DNA of 64,000 nt from Molossus alvarezi (lineage: Eukaryota > Chordata > Mammalia > Chiroptera > Molossidae), in the NCBI GenBank assembly GCA_037176705.1, contig CM073888.1, positions 43,406,810 through 43,470,809 on the forward strand, in the 5' to 3' direction. Within the stretch, counting starts at the first letter, position 1. Every line of letters begins with the position of its first letter. Below are positions 1-11,415 of this stretch, piece after piece. Under the pieces are notes generated by a model. It worked only from the letters and a program-made list of their open reading frames with translations. It was not told the DNA's origin and did not search any database. The translations under genes were made by a program, and so were the position numbers.

Positions 1-450
1 ATCAATCAAATAAAAGTTCAAATAAACAGGGAAGCAGCCAAAATGAGGAGACAAAGAAACATGTCCCAAATGAAAGAACAGAGCAAAACTCCAGAAAAAA
101 ACTGAACAAAGTGGAGACATTCAATCTACCAAATGCAAAGTTCAAAACACTGGTTATAAGGATTCTCAATGAACTTATGTGCACAATAGATGGACTCAAT
201 GAGAATTCACACAAAAAATAGAAACCATAAAAAATAACCAGCCAGAAATGAAGAATACAATAACTGAAATAAAGAATACATTAGATAGAATCAACAGCAG
301 ATTAGATAAAGTAAAGGATCAAATCAGTGATTTGCAAGACAAGGTAGCAGAAAATTCCCAATCAGAACAGAAAAAGAAAAAAGAATTTTTGAAAATGAGA
401 CTAATGAATAGGGACCTCTATGACAATATCAAGCATACCAACATCACATT

Positions 451-558
451 ATGCAGGAGGCAGCTGATCAATGTCTCTCTCTCTCTCTCTCACATTGATG
501 TTTCTGTTTCTCCCTCTCCCTTCTACCTAAAAATCAATAAAAACTTAAAAAAAAAAAA
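451..558 (+). mobile_element. VES SINE, 3' half only
   Basis: The sequence from GCAGGAGGCAGCTGATCAAT through a (TC)n run to AAAATCAATAAAA and an A-tail matches the 3' half of the short VES type seen at 3451 and 38741. The tRNA-like head is absent. It sits exactly where the host LINE-1 has lost about 2 kb. Confidence 0.8.
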
Positions 559-2477
559 TCTAAGCTTTAAAAAAATACCTAATTTTACAGCTAAGGAAAC
601 TAGAAAAGGAACAACAAAGTCCAAAGTAAGTAGAAGGAAGGAAATAATAAAAATAAGAGCAGAAATAAATAGAGTCTAAAAAAATACAAAAGATCAATGA
701 AACCTAGAGTTGGTATTTTGAAAAGATAAAATAAACTTTTAGCCAAATTCATCAAGAAAAAAAGACAGAGGGCCCAAATAAATAAAATCAGAAATGAAAG
801 AGGAGAAGTGACAACCAACACCACAGAAATACAAAGGATTTTAAGGAAAATACTATGAACAATTATATTTCAACAAATTGGACAACTTGGAAAAAATGGA
901 TAAATTCCTAGAAATATACAATATAACAAGGCTGAATCAGGTCAAAACTGAAAATCTGATCAAATAACTACTAAGGAAATCAGATCTTAAACTCCCAACA
1001 AACAAAAGTCCTAGACCACATGGCTTCACTAGTGAATTTTACCAAGCATTCAAAGAAGAATTAATACCTGTTCTTCTCAAACTATTCCAAGACATTGAAA
1101 AGCAGGGACAGCTCCCAAAATCATGGGGCCAGCATTACCCTTATACAAAATCCATAGAAAGACTGCAAAAAAAAAAAAAAAAGGCCAATATCCCTAATGA
1201 ACATAGATGCAAAATTCCTTAACAAAATATTAGCAAATTGAATTCAGTAATACATTAAAAAGATGATGATCAAGTGGGATTTATTCCTGGGATGCAAGGT
1301 TGGTTCAATATCTGCAATTCAATCAGCGTGATACACACATAAACAAAATGAATGATAAAAATCATATGATCTTATCAATAGATACAGAAAAAGTATTTGA
1401 GAAAATCCAACATCCATTTATGGTAAAAAATTCTTGGTAAAGTGGGGATAGAGTGAACATGACTCAACATAATAATGGCATTATATGACAAACCCACAGC
1501 TAACATCATGGTCAACACTGAAAAGCTAAAAGCTTTTTCTTTAGGATCAGGAATAAGGCAAAGATGTCCACTTTAACCACTTTTATTCAACATAGTATTG
1601 GAAGTCCTAGCCACAGCAATCAGACAAGAAGAAGAAATAAAAGGCACCCAAATTGGAAAAGAAAAACTGTCATTATTTGCAGATGACATGATATTGTATA
1701 TAGAGAACCCTAAAGATTCTATAAAAAACTATTAGAAATAATAATTTAGTTCAGTAAAGTAGCAAGATAAAAATTAATAATCAGAATCTGGTTGCATTTT
1801 TATACATCAGTAACAAACTAATAGGAAGAAAAATTAAGAAAATAATCTTATTTATAGTTGCATCAAAAAGATAAAATAAATAGGAATAAATTTAACCAAA
1901 GAGGTAAAACACTTATACTTGGAAAACTTTAAGACATTGAAGAAAAAAATGGAAGAAGATATATGTAAATGCAAGGCTACACCATGCTCATGGACAGGAA
2001 GAATTATCATTAAAATGTGCTACCCAAAGAAATCTACAGATTCAAAGTATGCCCTGTCAAAATGCCATTTTTCATAGAACTAGAACAAATAATCCGAAAT
2101 TATATATGGAGCCACAAAAGAATCCTAATAGCCAAAACAAATCATGAGAAAGAACAAAGTTGGAGGTATCACACTACCTGACATGAAATTATACTAAAGG
2201 GCTATAGTAATCAAAACAAAATTGTACTGAAATAGAAACACACACAGATCAATGGAACAGAATAGCAAGCCCAGAAATTAACCCAGGCCTATGTAGCCAA
2301 TTAATTGATGACAAAGAAGGCAAGAATATATGGGGTAAAGACAATCTCTTCAATAAATGGTGTTGGGACAGATAATGGAAAAGAATGAAACTGGATCGCT
2401 CTCTTACACCATGTACAAGAATAAGCTAAAATGGATTAAATATTTAAATGTAAGACCTGAAATTATAAAACTCCTAG

Positions 2478-2660
2478 GAAAGCCCTGACCAGTGTGGCTC
2501 AGTTGGTTGGGCATCATCCCATGCACTGAAAAGTTGCTGGTTTGATCCCTGGTTGGGGGCATACAGGAGGCAGTCCATCAATGTTACCCTTTCACATAGA
2601 TGTTTCTTCTCCCTTCCTCTCACTCTAAAAATCAATAAACTATTTTTTAAAATATTTTTT
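2478..2660 (+). mobile_element. VES SINE, short type, with target-site duplication
   Basis: Begins GCCCTGACCAGTGTGGCTCA and has a degenerate B box (GGTTTGATCCC). It ends in ATCAATAAAC plus an A/T-rich tail. Flanking direct repeats AAACTCCTAG at 2468-2477 and 2661-2670 mark the insertion into LINE-1 sequence. Confidence 0.9.
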
Positions 2661-3450
2661 AAACTCCTAGAAGAAAACTTAGGCAGTTAATTCTTTCATA
2701 TTGCTCATGATACATATTTTTTTCCTGCTATGTCTCCCTAGGTAGGCAAGGGAAACAAAAGAAAAAAATTTAAAAATGGGACAGTGTCAAATAAAAAATT
2801 TTTGCATAGCAAAGTAAACCATCAACAAGACATCCTACTGAAAGGGATAAGATATTTGGCAATGATACATCCAATAAAAAGTTAATATCCAAAATAAATA
2901 AGGAACTCATACAACTTAATCCCCCAGAAAACAAACATCCTATTGAAAAATGGGCAGAGGACCTCAATAAATATTTCTCTAAAGAGGCGGTACAGATGGC
3001 CAATAGATGTATGAAAAGATGTTTGACATCACTAGTCATCAGGGAAATGCGATTAAAACCACAATGAGATATTACCTCACACCTATCAGAATGGTTAGTG
3101 TCCATAAATCAACCAACAGCTACTGTTGGCAAGGATGTGGAGAAAAGGGAAGCCTCGTGCACTGTTGGTAGGAATCTAGATTGGTGCAGCCACTATGGAA
3201 AATATTATGGATGTTCCTCAAAAAATTAAAAATAGAACTACCATATGACCCAGATATTCCACTCCTGGGTATCTATCTGAAGAAACCCAAAGCACTAATT
3301 TGAAAAGATATATGCACCCCTATGTTCGTTGCAACATTATTTACAATAGCCAAGATATAGAAGCATCCTAAGTATCCAATAACGGACAAATGGATAAAGA
3401 AGAGGTGGTAATATATTCAGTGGAATATTAGCCATAAAAATGAATGAAAT

Positions 3451-3661
3451 CTGGCCCAGCCTCTGTGGCTCAGTGGATTGAGCATCATCCCATGGACTAA
3501 GCGGTCCTGGTTCGATTCCTGGTCAGGGCACATGCCCAGGTCATGGGCCCAATCCCCAGTGGGAGGCATGCAGGAGGCATCTGATCAGTGTGCCTCTCTC
3601 ACATCAATGTTTATATCTCACCCTTCCTCTCTCTCTAAAAAAATCAATAAAAACATTTTTA
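3451..3661 (+). mobile_element. VES SINE, short type, with target-site duplication
   Basis: Starts TGGCCCAGCCTCTGTGGCTCA, has B box GGTTCGATTCC and ends ATCAATAAAAACATTTTTAAA. Direct repeats AAAAATGAATGAAAT at 3436-3450 and 3662-3676 flank it. Inserted into the 3' part of the LINE-1. Confidence 0.9.
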
Positions 3662-4062
3662 AAAAATGAATGAAATTTGGCCATGTGTGACAATATTATG
3701 CTAAGTGAAAAGTCAGAGAAAGACAAATACCATATGATTTCACTTACATTTGGAATCTAAAAAACAAAACAAATGAACAAACAAAGCTGGAAGAAACTCA
3801 GATAAAGAGAACAAATTGATGGTTGCTAGATATGAGGGGTGTTGGGGAGATGGGTGAAAAAGGTATAGGGATTAAGAAGTACAGATTGCAAGTTTAATAA
3901 AACAGCCATGGGGATGAAAGTACAACATAGGGAATATAGTCAATAATGTTGTAATAACTATGTATGGGGTGATAACTTCATAAGTTATATAAATGCTAAT
4001 TACTATGTTATACACCTGAAACTAATATAATATTGTGTCAACTGTAATTGAAAAAAATAATT

Positions 4063-6189
4063 TAAAAAATCACACAAAGTATGTTCTCTGATCACAATGG
4101 AATAAAATTATTTCCCTTATCTGTAAATTGTGATACTGTTTACCTGAGAAGAGTAAAAGAACCCAGATCCCAGGTACTCAGCATAGGACTTAACAGATAG
4201 ATAGTAACATAAATGTTTTTTTCCCTCTCATTGTGGTAAGTGATGGGTTAATTTCCTTCTTGACTATTTGTTAAAATTTTTAACTATTTGGAATTGGCGG
4301 CAGATTACATGGCTGATAATGTCTGAGTATTGAGGAAATACAGTATCAGAGTCCTGATGCATCCACACTATTGTGGCTAACGGCTTTTAGACCATCTTAG
4401 CAATACTGGCACATTTATAAATTATCCTGTTTACAACTCAATGCAACAAGATAAATGATTACTGATCCAACCTGTTTTTTCCTTATGATAGGCCATTAGT
4501 GTTCATTAGTATGTCTGACATTCTCATTCATTTCACCCTAGAGAGGCAAATCAGGCCTTATTTTCATGAGTTCATTTTTCCGATCAAGATATAAAGCTTG
4601 ACTTTCAACACTTTGGGACAGATCCTAGTTCAGATTTTCCATGGCTTCTTTCATGCAACAAAGGAGAGTAATTGTGACAGAGTCCAAGTGGCCCATAAAC
4701 CCTAACATTTGCTGAACTGTAACCTAATAATTAAATAATCTTTGGGTGAGCCTGGTAGATGATATTCCAAGAAAGACATATATGATAATAGCACTTACCT
4801 TTTTCATAAGTATGAGAACAACCACACTTTAATTTTTCTTCAATTGGTAGCTTGGTCATATATCCCCTAACGTATGTTTAGGGCTTTCAGGAATTAGAAA
4901 TTGCATTTTTTTTCCACCCAGGACAATGAGAGTAGCAATTTTACAGTTCTCCAGAATCTTGTCCCAACTTTTTTTTTCTCATTGACCAAACTCAATAGGC
5001 AGGTAATATCTAATACTGTTGTCAGGTTCCACAATTCTTTAGTTTGAATCACAGATGTCTTACTACTAACATACTAGTAGCGCTTAAAGGGTGTGAAATG
5101 ACTTGGTTTGGGATATTTTGCTGCTGCTACTTCATTTTCCCATCTTTATGTCAACCATTCCCCTATCCCCACCTCACAATAGTGCCTTCCGAACCAGCTC
5201 ATCTGCTTTTTACTTTTTACTGATTATATTTGTAAATTAAAATTTAAAAAGAGGGCAAAAGAGGAAACTCCTATCTATACACTCCTTTCAGAGGAATGCT
5301 ATCCTCCAGGTCTGCATTCAGATCTTCTGAAGCTCTGTCCCCTTCGACGAGCAATTTGATCAGAACTGGTCCCTGGAAGACAATCAAGGTGCACTCTGCC
5401 CACACCTGGTGCTCAGTCCTATTCTGAACCTCTTACAGGAGCCTGCATCAAATCAATAAAGCAAAGGAGGTTAGCTGACTGGAAAATCTCTCCAGAAGTT
5501 GAAAGACAGGAGACTAAAATCATAGAGAAATGTACAGAGATCAACAGTCTTTGCAAGCCCTAATTACAGAAAAAAAGCAATTAAAAAGACAGACTAATTG
5601 CTAGAATATATAACTCACTCTTTGGCCTGTCATTTAATTGAAGGAAAAAACTGGGATGGCAACAAGTTTGAAGTATTTTATAGATAGGGATTTTTAAATG
5701 ATGAGAATTTTTAAATATACATGCACATACAATTTAAAAGTTGTCTTGTTTTCCCTGAGGTATAACCTGACTTTTAAGCAACAGTCTTGGAAGCCAAAGA
5801 ACTACTTGACTCTCCCAGGGATAATTAATGGTACAACATGGGATGGTCTCATCATAAGTGAGGGTTAAAGGCCTTTGTTTCCCCCTTCATGGCTTATGGC
5901 CCCAAGAGCTATAATTTTCCTGGCTTACAAATGATCATTATAAGCTGCATGAAGAAGCAAAAGCGTAGGTATGGAGGACTTGCTGAGATACCAACACAGC
6001 TATCAGTTAGAGTCTCTGCGTTATGTCCTGCTATTTTAAGTTTCTTTCCCCCATTTTAGTCACTCTACCAGGTGCTATATGGAGGATTATTTTCTAAGTT
6101 ACAAATATTCTTTCTCAATACCATTTTCTTCTCTTTTTAATTTATATTTTTAAGCACTTTACCCCAAATTCCCCAGAGCCAAGTTCTCT
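4063..6189. other. Intergenic sequence, no gene recognised
   Basis: AT-rich sequence downstream of PPM1H with no convincing ORF. A stretch around 4620-4730 (GTCCAAGTGGCCCATAAACC and neighbours) vaguely resembles an old hAT-type element such as MER20, but too weakly to call. Confidence 0.4.
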
Positions 6190-6722
6190 GTTTCAGTTAT
6201 CTATTGCTGTGTAATAATCTATGCAAATATTAAAATAGAAACGATTTTATTTGCTCATATTTTATGGGTCTGGTTGGAATTGGGGCAGGGCTTCCCTCTG
6301 ACCTGCACTGTCTATGGCCACAGCTGGAATGGCTGTTGTGAGTTGGCTGGGCCTCTCTCTTACTGTACCACCTGGAGTGTCTCAAGTGGGGCTTGAGAGT
6401 CAAAGGTGGCCTCACTCCCACTGTCTGGGCACTTTGGTTATCTCCCTGGTGGCCTCTCCTCATTCGGTAATCTAGTCTGACATTTGTAGGGTAGCCAGCT
6501 TCCAAGAGTGAAAAGCAGGTGCTACAAGTCCTCTAGAGATCTAGGCTTGGAATTCTCAGAATGTCACTTCTGCATTCTATTAATCAAAGCAAGTCACAGG
6601 CCAAACCAGATTCAAGGGGTGGGGAAACAAATGCCACTTCTTGATGGGAAAAGGAGCATTTGTGAACAGATATAGGAGGCATTCATTGTAGGCAGCCACC
6701 TTTGGAGACAATCTACCACAGC
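6190..6722 (+). repeat. Ancient ~530 bp interspersed repeat, near full length
   Basis: Starts CAGTTATCTATTGCTGTGTAA and ends GCAGCCACCTTTGGAGACAA then TCTACCACA. These are the recognisable ends of a mammal-wide ancient repeat, with the intermediate AAGCAAGTCACAGGCCA and GATTCAAGGGGTGGGGAAA landmarks in the right order. I recognise the repeat but do not assign its class. The 91-codon minus-strand frame inside it is chance. Confidence 0.55.
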
Positions 6723-7143
6723 TTTTAAGAGCTAATCTGATAAACTAAGCACTGCTCATGACAGAATGCTAGAATACTTCTCTAATATTCAGGAATCTAA
6801 TCCAAGGATTGATTCTTTTCATGAGTTTGTACTGTTGAATGGGGAATAAGAGGCATCATAAGCATGAGGGTACAAGTAGAGGTGAAAAGAGCTGGGGAGG
6901 TTTTACAACAAATCATTCTTAATATAACTATTTTCTATCTAATCAGCTCTTTTGAACTAAGCTTCAGATAAACTACAGCCAACTTTTAGTTTTATTTGTG
7001 ACTCAATAATTTGATTATTTTAAACACTGTATTGATATTTTCTAGATTATTTTTAACTTCCTAGACTCTAGAACTAAGCAGAAGTAACATTCTTTGATGT
7101 CTTATCTCACTTGTTAAGATTACTTTATAAGATGGTACATTTT
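6723..7143. other. Intergenic, nothing recognised
   Basis: AT-rich unique-looking sequence with no feature seen, up to the target-site duplication of the next SINE (7127-7143). Confidence 0.4.
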
Positions 7144-7383
7144 GGCCCTGGCCGGTCTGGCTCAGTGGTTAGAGTGTCGGCCTGCAGTCCAGAGAGACCC
7201 GGGTTCTGTTCCTGCTAAGGGCACGTACCTGGTTGCAGTTTGTCCCCGGCCCTGGTTGGGTCGTGTGGGTGTCAACCACTCGATGTGTCCCTTTCACATC
7301 GATGTTTCTCTCTTTCTCCCTCCCACTCTAGCTGAACAAAAAATGTCCTCAGGTGAGGATAAAAAATAAAAATAAATAAATAA
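7144..7383 (+). mobile_element. VES SINE, long type with hairpin tail
   Basis: Begins GGCCCTGGCCGGTCTGGCTC, carries the long-type core (TTTGTCCCCGGCCCTGGTTG), and ends AAAATGTCCTCAGGTGAGGAT followed by (AAAT)n. Direct repeats ATAAGATGGTACATTTT at 7127-7143 and 7384-7400 flank it, a perfect 17 bp duplication, so this is a fairly young insertion. Confidence 0.95.
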
Positions 7384-7524
7384 ATAAGATGGTACATTTT
7401 ACTCACACTTTTTAGTACTTCATATGTTTAAGTGACTAAGGAGAGTCTTGACTCCTACTGTCTTCAGCAAGTATATTAATCACTAGCCCTCTCACTTAAG
7501 AATACTTCTTGGGATAAGTGGTCA

Positions 7525-9441
7525 ATCCAACAAGAGGACATACATTTATAAATATTTATGTACCAAAATAGGGGTACCTAAATATATAAAGCAAATATTA
7601 ACAGACCTAAAGAGAGCAATAGATAACATAACTATAATAGTAGAGAACTTTAATACCCTACTTACATCAGTGGAGATCATCAAGACAGAAAAATCCATAA
7701 AGAAACATTGTCCTTAAATGACACATTTAGACCAGATGGGATTAACTAGATATATACAAAACATTCCATCCAAAAGCAACACAATACACATTCTTCTCAA
7801 CTGCATATGGAACACTGTCCATGACAGACCATATATTAGGCCACAAAACAAATCTTAACAAATTTAGGAAGGTTTAAAATCATATCAAGCATATTTTCTG
7901 ACCATAATGTTATGAAACTAGAAATCAATTTTAAGAAAAAAACTGGAAAATTCACAAATATGTGGAGATTATATAGCATGCTACTGAACAAATGGTCAAT
8001 GAAGAAATAAAAAGATATAAAAAAATACCTTGATACAAGTGAAAATAGAAATACAACATATAAAACAAGTATGCAGCAAAAGCAGTTCTAAGAGGAAAGT
8101 TCATAGTGATAAATGCCTACCTCAGGAAACAAGAAAAATCTCAAATAAGTAATGGATTAAAGACTTTAAAATAAGACCTGAAAACATAAAACTCCCAGAA
8201 GAAAACTTCATCAGTAAGCTCCTTGACATCAGTTTTGACAATGGTTTTTTGGATTTGACAATGAAAGTGAGGGTAACAAAACTACATTAAACTAAAAAGC
8301 TGCTGCATGGCAAAGGAAACCATTGACAAAATGAAAAGTCTGAGTGGGAGAAAGTATTTGCAAATTATGTATCTATCTGATAAGGAGTTAAAATTCAAAA
8401 TATATAAAGAACTCATACAACTCAATAAAAATAAACAATCCAATTTAAAAATTGACAGGGATTTGAATAGACATTTTTCCATACAGATGGCCAACATGAA
8501 AAGATGTTCAACATCACTAATCATCAGGGAAATGCAACTCAAAACCACAATGAGAGATCACCTTACACCTGTTACAATGGCTATTATAAAAAAGACAAGA
8601 AGTACCAAGTGTTGGCAAAGATGTGGAGAAAAGGAACCCTTGTGCATTTTTGGTGGGCATGCAAATGGTGTAGTCACCATAGAAAACAGTATGGAGATTC
8701 TTCAAAAAAATTAAAAACAGAACTACCATATGATCCAGTAATCCCACTTATGGGGGTATTTATCCAAACAAAATGAAACAATGACTCAAAAAAGATATGT
8801 GCACCTTATGTTCATTGCAGCATTTAGAACAGCCAAGATATGGAAACAACCTAAATGTTCATCGGCGGATGAATGGATAAAGAATATGTGGTAAGTACAC
8901 TCACACACCTGGAATATTGTTCAGTCATAAAAAAAGAATAAAATCTTGCCATTTGCAACAACATGGATGGACCTCAGGGCACTATGCTAAGTGAAATAAA
9001 TCAGACAGAGAAAGACAAATACCATATGACCTCACATAGATATGGAATCTTTAGGAAAAAACACCACCCAAAACTAACTCATAAATACAGAGAACAGATT
9101 GGTGGTTGTCAAAGGTGTGGGGTGGAGGATGGGCAAAATGTGTGAAGAAGTCAAAAGGTACACACTTCGTTATAAAGTAAGTCAGTCACAGATATATAAT
9201 GTACAGCATGATGATTATAGTTAATAATACTGTATTGCATAGTTGAAGGCTGCTAAGAGAGTAGAATTTTAAAAAGTTCTTATCATAACGGAAAAAATAT
9301 GTAATTATTTTTGATGACAGATATTAACTAGACTTATTGTGGTGATCATATTATAGTATATCCAAATATAAAAAGCACTCTTGTGTACCTGGAACTAATG
9401 TCATATTGTATGTCAATTACACCTTAATAAAATAAAAATAC
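7525..9441 (+). mobile_element. Old LINE-1 remnant, internally deleted
   Basis: Plus-strand L1M-type remnant. Around 7740-7880 it has an ORF2 endonuclease relic (CCATGACAGACCATATATTA then GGCCACAAAACAAATC). From about 8150 it jumps to the extreme 3' ORF2 region ([34 protein letters not shown]). The 3' UTR includes CATGGATGGACCTCAGGGCA and ends with ATGTCAATTACACCTTAATA. The reverse-transcriptase core is missing. ORFs of 135 and 90 codons in it are LINE-1 relics, not host genes. Confidence 0.9.
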
Positions 9442-9689
9442 CTCTTGGGAGTAATATCCATGGCCATTCTTCTAAAGGCACTGTTGAAATGTTCAACCTT
9501 TACTACTATTCCTGTGAAGATTAGTGGTGGCATCCACTCTCTTTTGATTGGCTTTTGAGTGTGTTCACAGCTGATACTCCACATTAGGCCGTGACACTCT
9601 CATATCACTCCATTACCTGATATGGAGGAGCTTCACAGTGAATTAAAGAAACGACACAAAAGTTTTGCTAAAGGTGTCCTATATACATA
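9442..9689. other. Spacer between LINE-1 and PPM1H 3' end
   Basis: Unique-looking sequence just past the inferred PPM1H cleavage site. No feature is recognised besides the possible downstream poly(A) element at about 9645-9662. Confidence 0.4.
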
Positions 9690-9702
9690 TATATATATTT
9701 TT

Positions 9703-9708
9703 TTTATT
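9703..9708 (-). promoter_or_regulatory. PPM1H: Distal AATAAA poly(A) signal of PPM1H
   Basis: A canonical AATAAA occurs on the minus strand. It is followed by an A-run, an AT-dinucleotide stretch (about 9682-9700) and then a GT/T-rich stretch (TTTTGTGTCGTTTC) around 9645-9662, which could be the downstream element. Cleavage is expected at about 9675-9695. This is inferred from sequence; there are no transcript data. Confidence 0.6.
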
Positions 9709-11409
9709 TTAAAATGTCATTGAGCATATACATTTCTTTAGCTTTTTCCAGGGAACATTTCACCTAAGTTTCAAAACACACAAAATAGATCCCCATTACT
9801 AAACAGTTTTCACTTTTGGGTTGCAAAAGTCAAGGTTTCACAATCACAAAGCATAAAGGTACATGGTTCTGAAACCATTTTCAGGCAGATTCCTCTCATT
9901 CACTGCACAAAGTGTATTTTTGAAAACCCAGACTTGATGATCCATTTCTTACAAATGATCTCCAATGTGGGCCTCCCTGGGTCTCCAAAAGAAACAAAGA
10001 AAATGGAGGCAAAACAGGGGTGAACGAATAACCTCAGGACTCCCCAAACAAATACAAAATACCATGGAGGATTGGAATAGTGGAGGACACGAGGTTCTCC
10101 TTCAAGTTCATCACAGTAGAAAACAACCGCACATATACAGCCTCACTTGGTCATTGTCTACCTGGTCTCTGTATGAACAAAACTTTATCTAAGACGCAAA
10201 GGAAACATTAAAGCTATTTACAGATAACGTCGTGGATCAGAAAGTGCAGTACTCCCCAGCTCAGCACTCAGATCTGACAAAGAGCTGCCACAGTGCTCGC
10301 ACAGGCGGCGAGGCGACTGCTCGTGTAGTGTCTTTAGAAAAATCCCAGTGCACACACGCCACCCACACAGAACCAGTTTGCTCAGCACGGCGGGCTATGG
10401 TGTGCAGGCTGCAAAACTTCTCTGCAATTGCAAATCCTCAAAAATCCCAAGTTTCTGTTGTATGCTTTTTACTTTTTTCTTAGATCTGGTAACTTTTTGG
10501 GTCAGCCTGGTTGTTCTTTGCATAGACAATGACTCTCACTGCTTTCTTCAAGTGTCCCAGAAGCACTAACTTACTGAAAATAGAAACTCATAAAAGCTTA
10601 ACAGATTCACTCTGAAAAGAGTGGAGCTGCTGGGTCATTTAAGGAAAGGTTAGAGCCTCAAACTGTGGTGGAAAGAAAACCACTGACCTCTCGTGGCCTT
10701 GTAAATAAAGTTGATTGGCAGATGAGAAAGGAGGTGAGATCAAGAGAACCAGAATTTTAAAAACTTGGGAGATTTTTTCTAACGTTTCTATGCTAGTCCT
10801 CTTGGTGAACCAGAAAACCCTACCTGAATGGCTACACTCTGAGGCCAAATCTGGGTACTGGGATGCTCATCCCTGCCCACCAATATCTATCTACAGCTGT
10901 AGGTCTCCCAAAAAGTAAATGGACACTTAGAAGAGTAAGAAGAGAGTGGGCACAGCTCCATGGAAGTACGTTGCTAAGGATTAAAAAAAATTGAACACTC
11001 TAAATTTCCCAAAGCTGAATACTGTGGAAAAGAACTGAAATTCCCACTTTTTTTTTTTTTTCACTTTGTCCTATTAGGACAGCTCAGTCCTGAGCCCAGC
11101 CGGGTTTTCAGCTCGCTCTTCCCGCCCCAAGAACAGCAGTTATGTAAGCACAACCACTGCAGAACATCCCTCTTCCTCCCTGACTGCTGGCGCTGCTCTG
11201 ATCTCAGGTGTCCCGACAGCAAAGATGTGGTTGTTGCCTGGGAAAATGCTGCAGTGTGGATGGGGTGGGAGTTTGCTGGGCCTAAACATTCTGGAGAGCA
11301 GGGGCCAGCCCCGCAAGGAGATTTAGAACTGAAAGAGCCTTTCAGTAAAGGAAGTGGCTGCACACACCCCAAGACAACCATAAAGACTTGACTAGGAAAT
11401 CGAAAGCTT

Positions 11410-11415
11410 TTTATT
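11410..11415 (-). promoter_or_regulatory. PPM1H: Candidate proximal AATAAA poly(A) signal in PPM1H 3' UTR
   Basis: A second exact AATAAA lies about 2.65 kb after the stop codon on the minus strand. A GT-rich stretch (TGGTTGTCTTGGGGTGTG) follows some 30-60 bases downstream, the usual arrangement for a cleavage site. If used, it would shorten the 3' UTR by about 1.7 kb. Inference only. Confidence 0.35.

Larger units (their letters stand above)
1..4062 (+). mobile_element. Old LINE-1 (L1MA-like) with internal deletion and three nested SINEs
   Basis: Plus-strand LINE-1 remnant. Positions 1-450 encode ORF1p coiled-coil relics (KNTITEIKNTLDRINSRLDK). From 559 the sequence is already at the EN/RT boundary of ORF2 (KPKVSRRKEIIKIRAEIN), so the ORF1 C-terminus and most of the endonuclease are missing. 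Reverse transcriptase relics include FIPGMQ at about 1279 and the FADD catalytic motif at 1676-1687. The 3' part ends at about 4062 after a TATAC-CTGAAACTAATATAAT-type tail. Stop codons and frameshifts are scattered throughout, so it is dead. SINEs interrupt it at 451, 2478 and 3451, which shows the LINE-1 is older than they are. Confidence 0.9.

Noticed and set aside
8307..8776. ORFs of 135 and 90 codons
   Set aside because: Both lie in LINE-1 ORF2 3' sequence (the [14 protein letters not shown] region and the typical L1 C-terminal text), so they are transposon relics.
1..9600. Search for the let-7i locus, which lies beyond the PPM1H 3' end in human
   Set aside because: No let-7 mature sequence or hairpin was seen in the ~9.7 kb available. 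In human the distance is larger than this.
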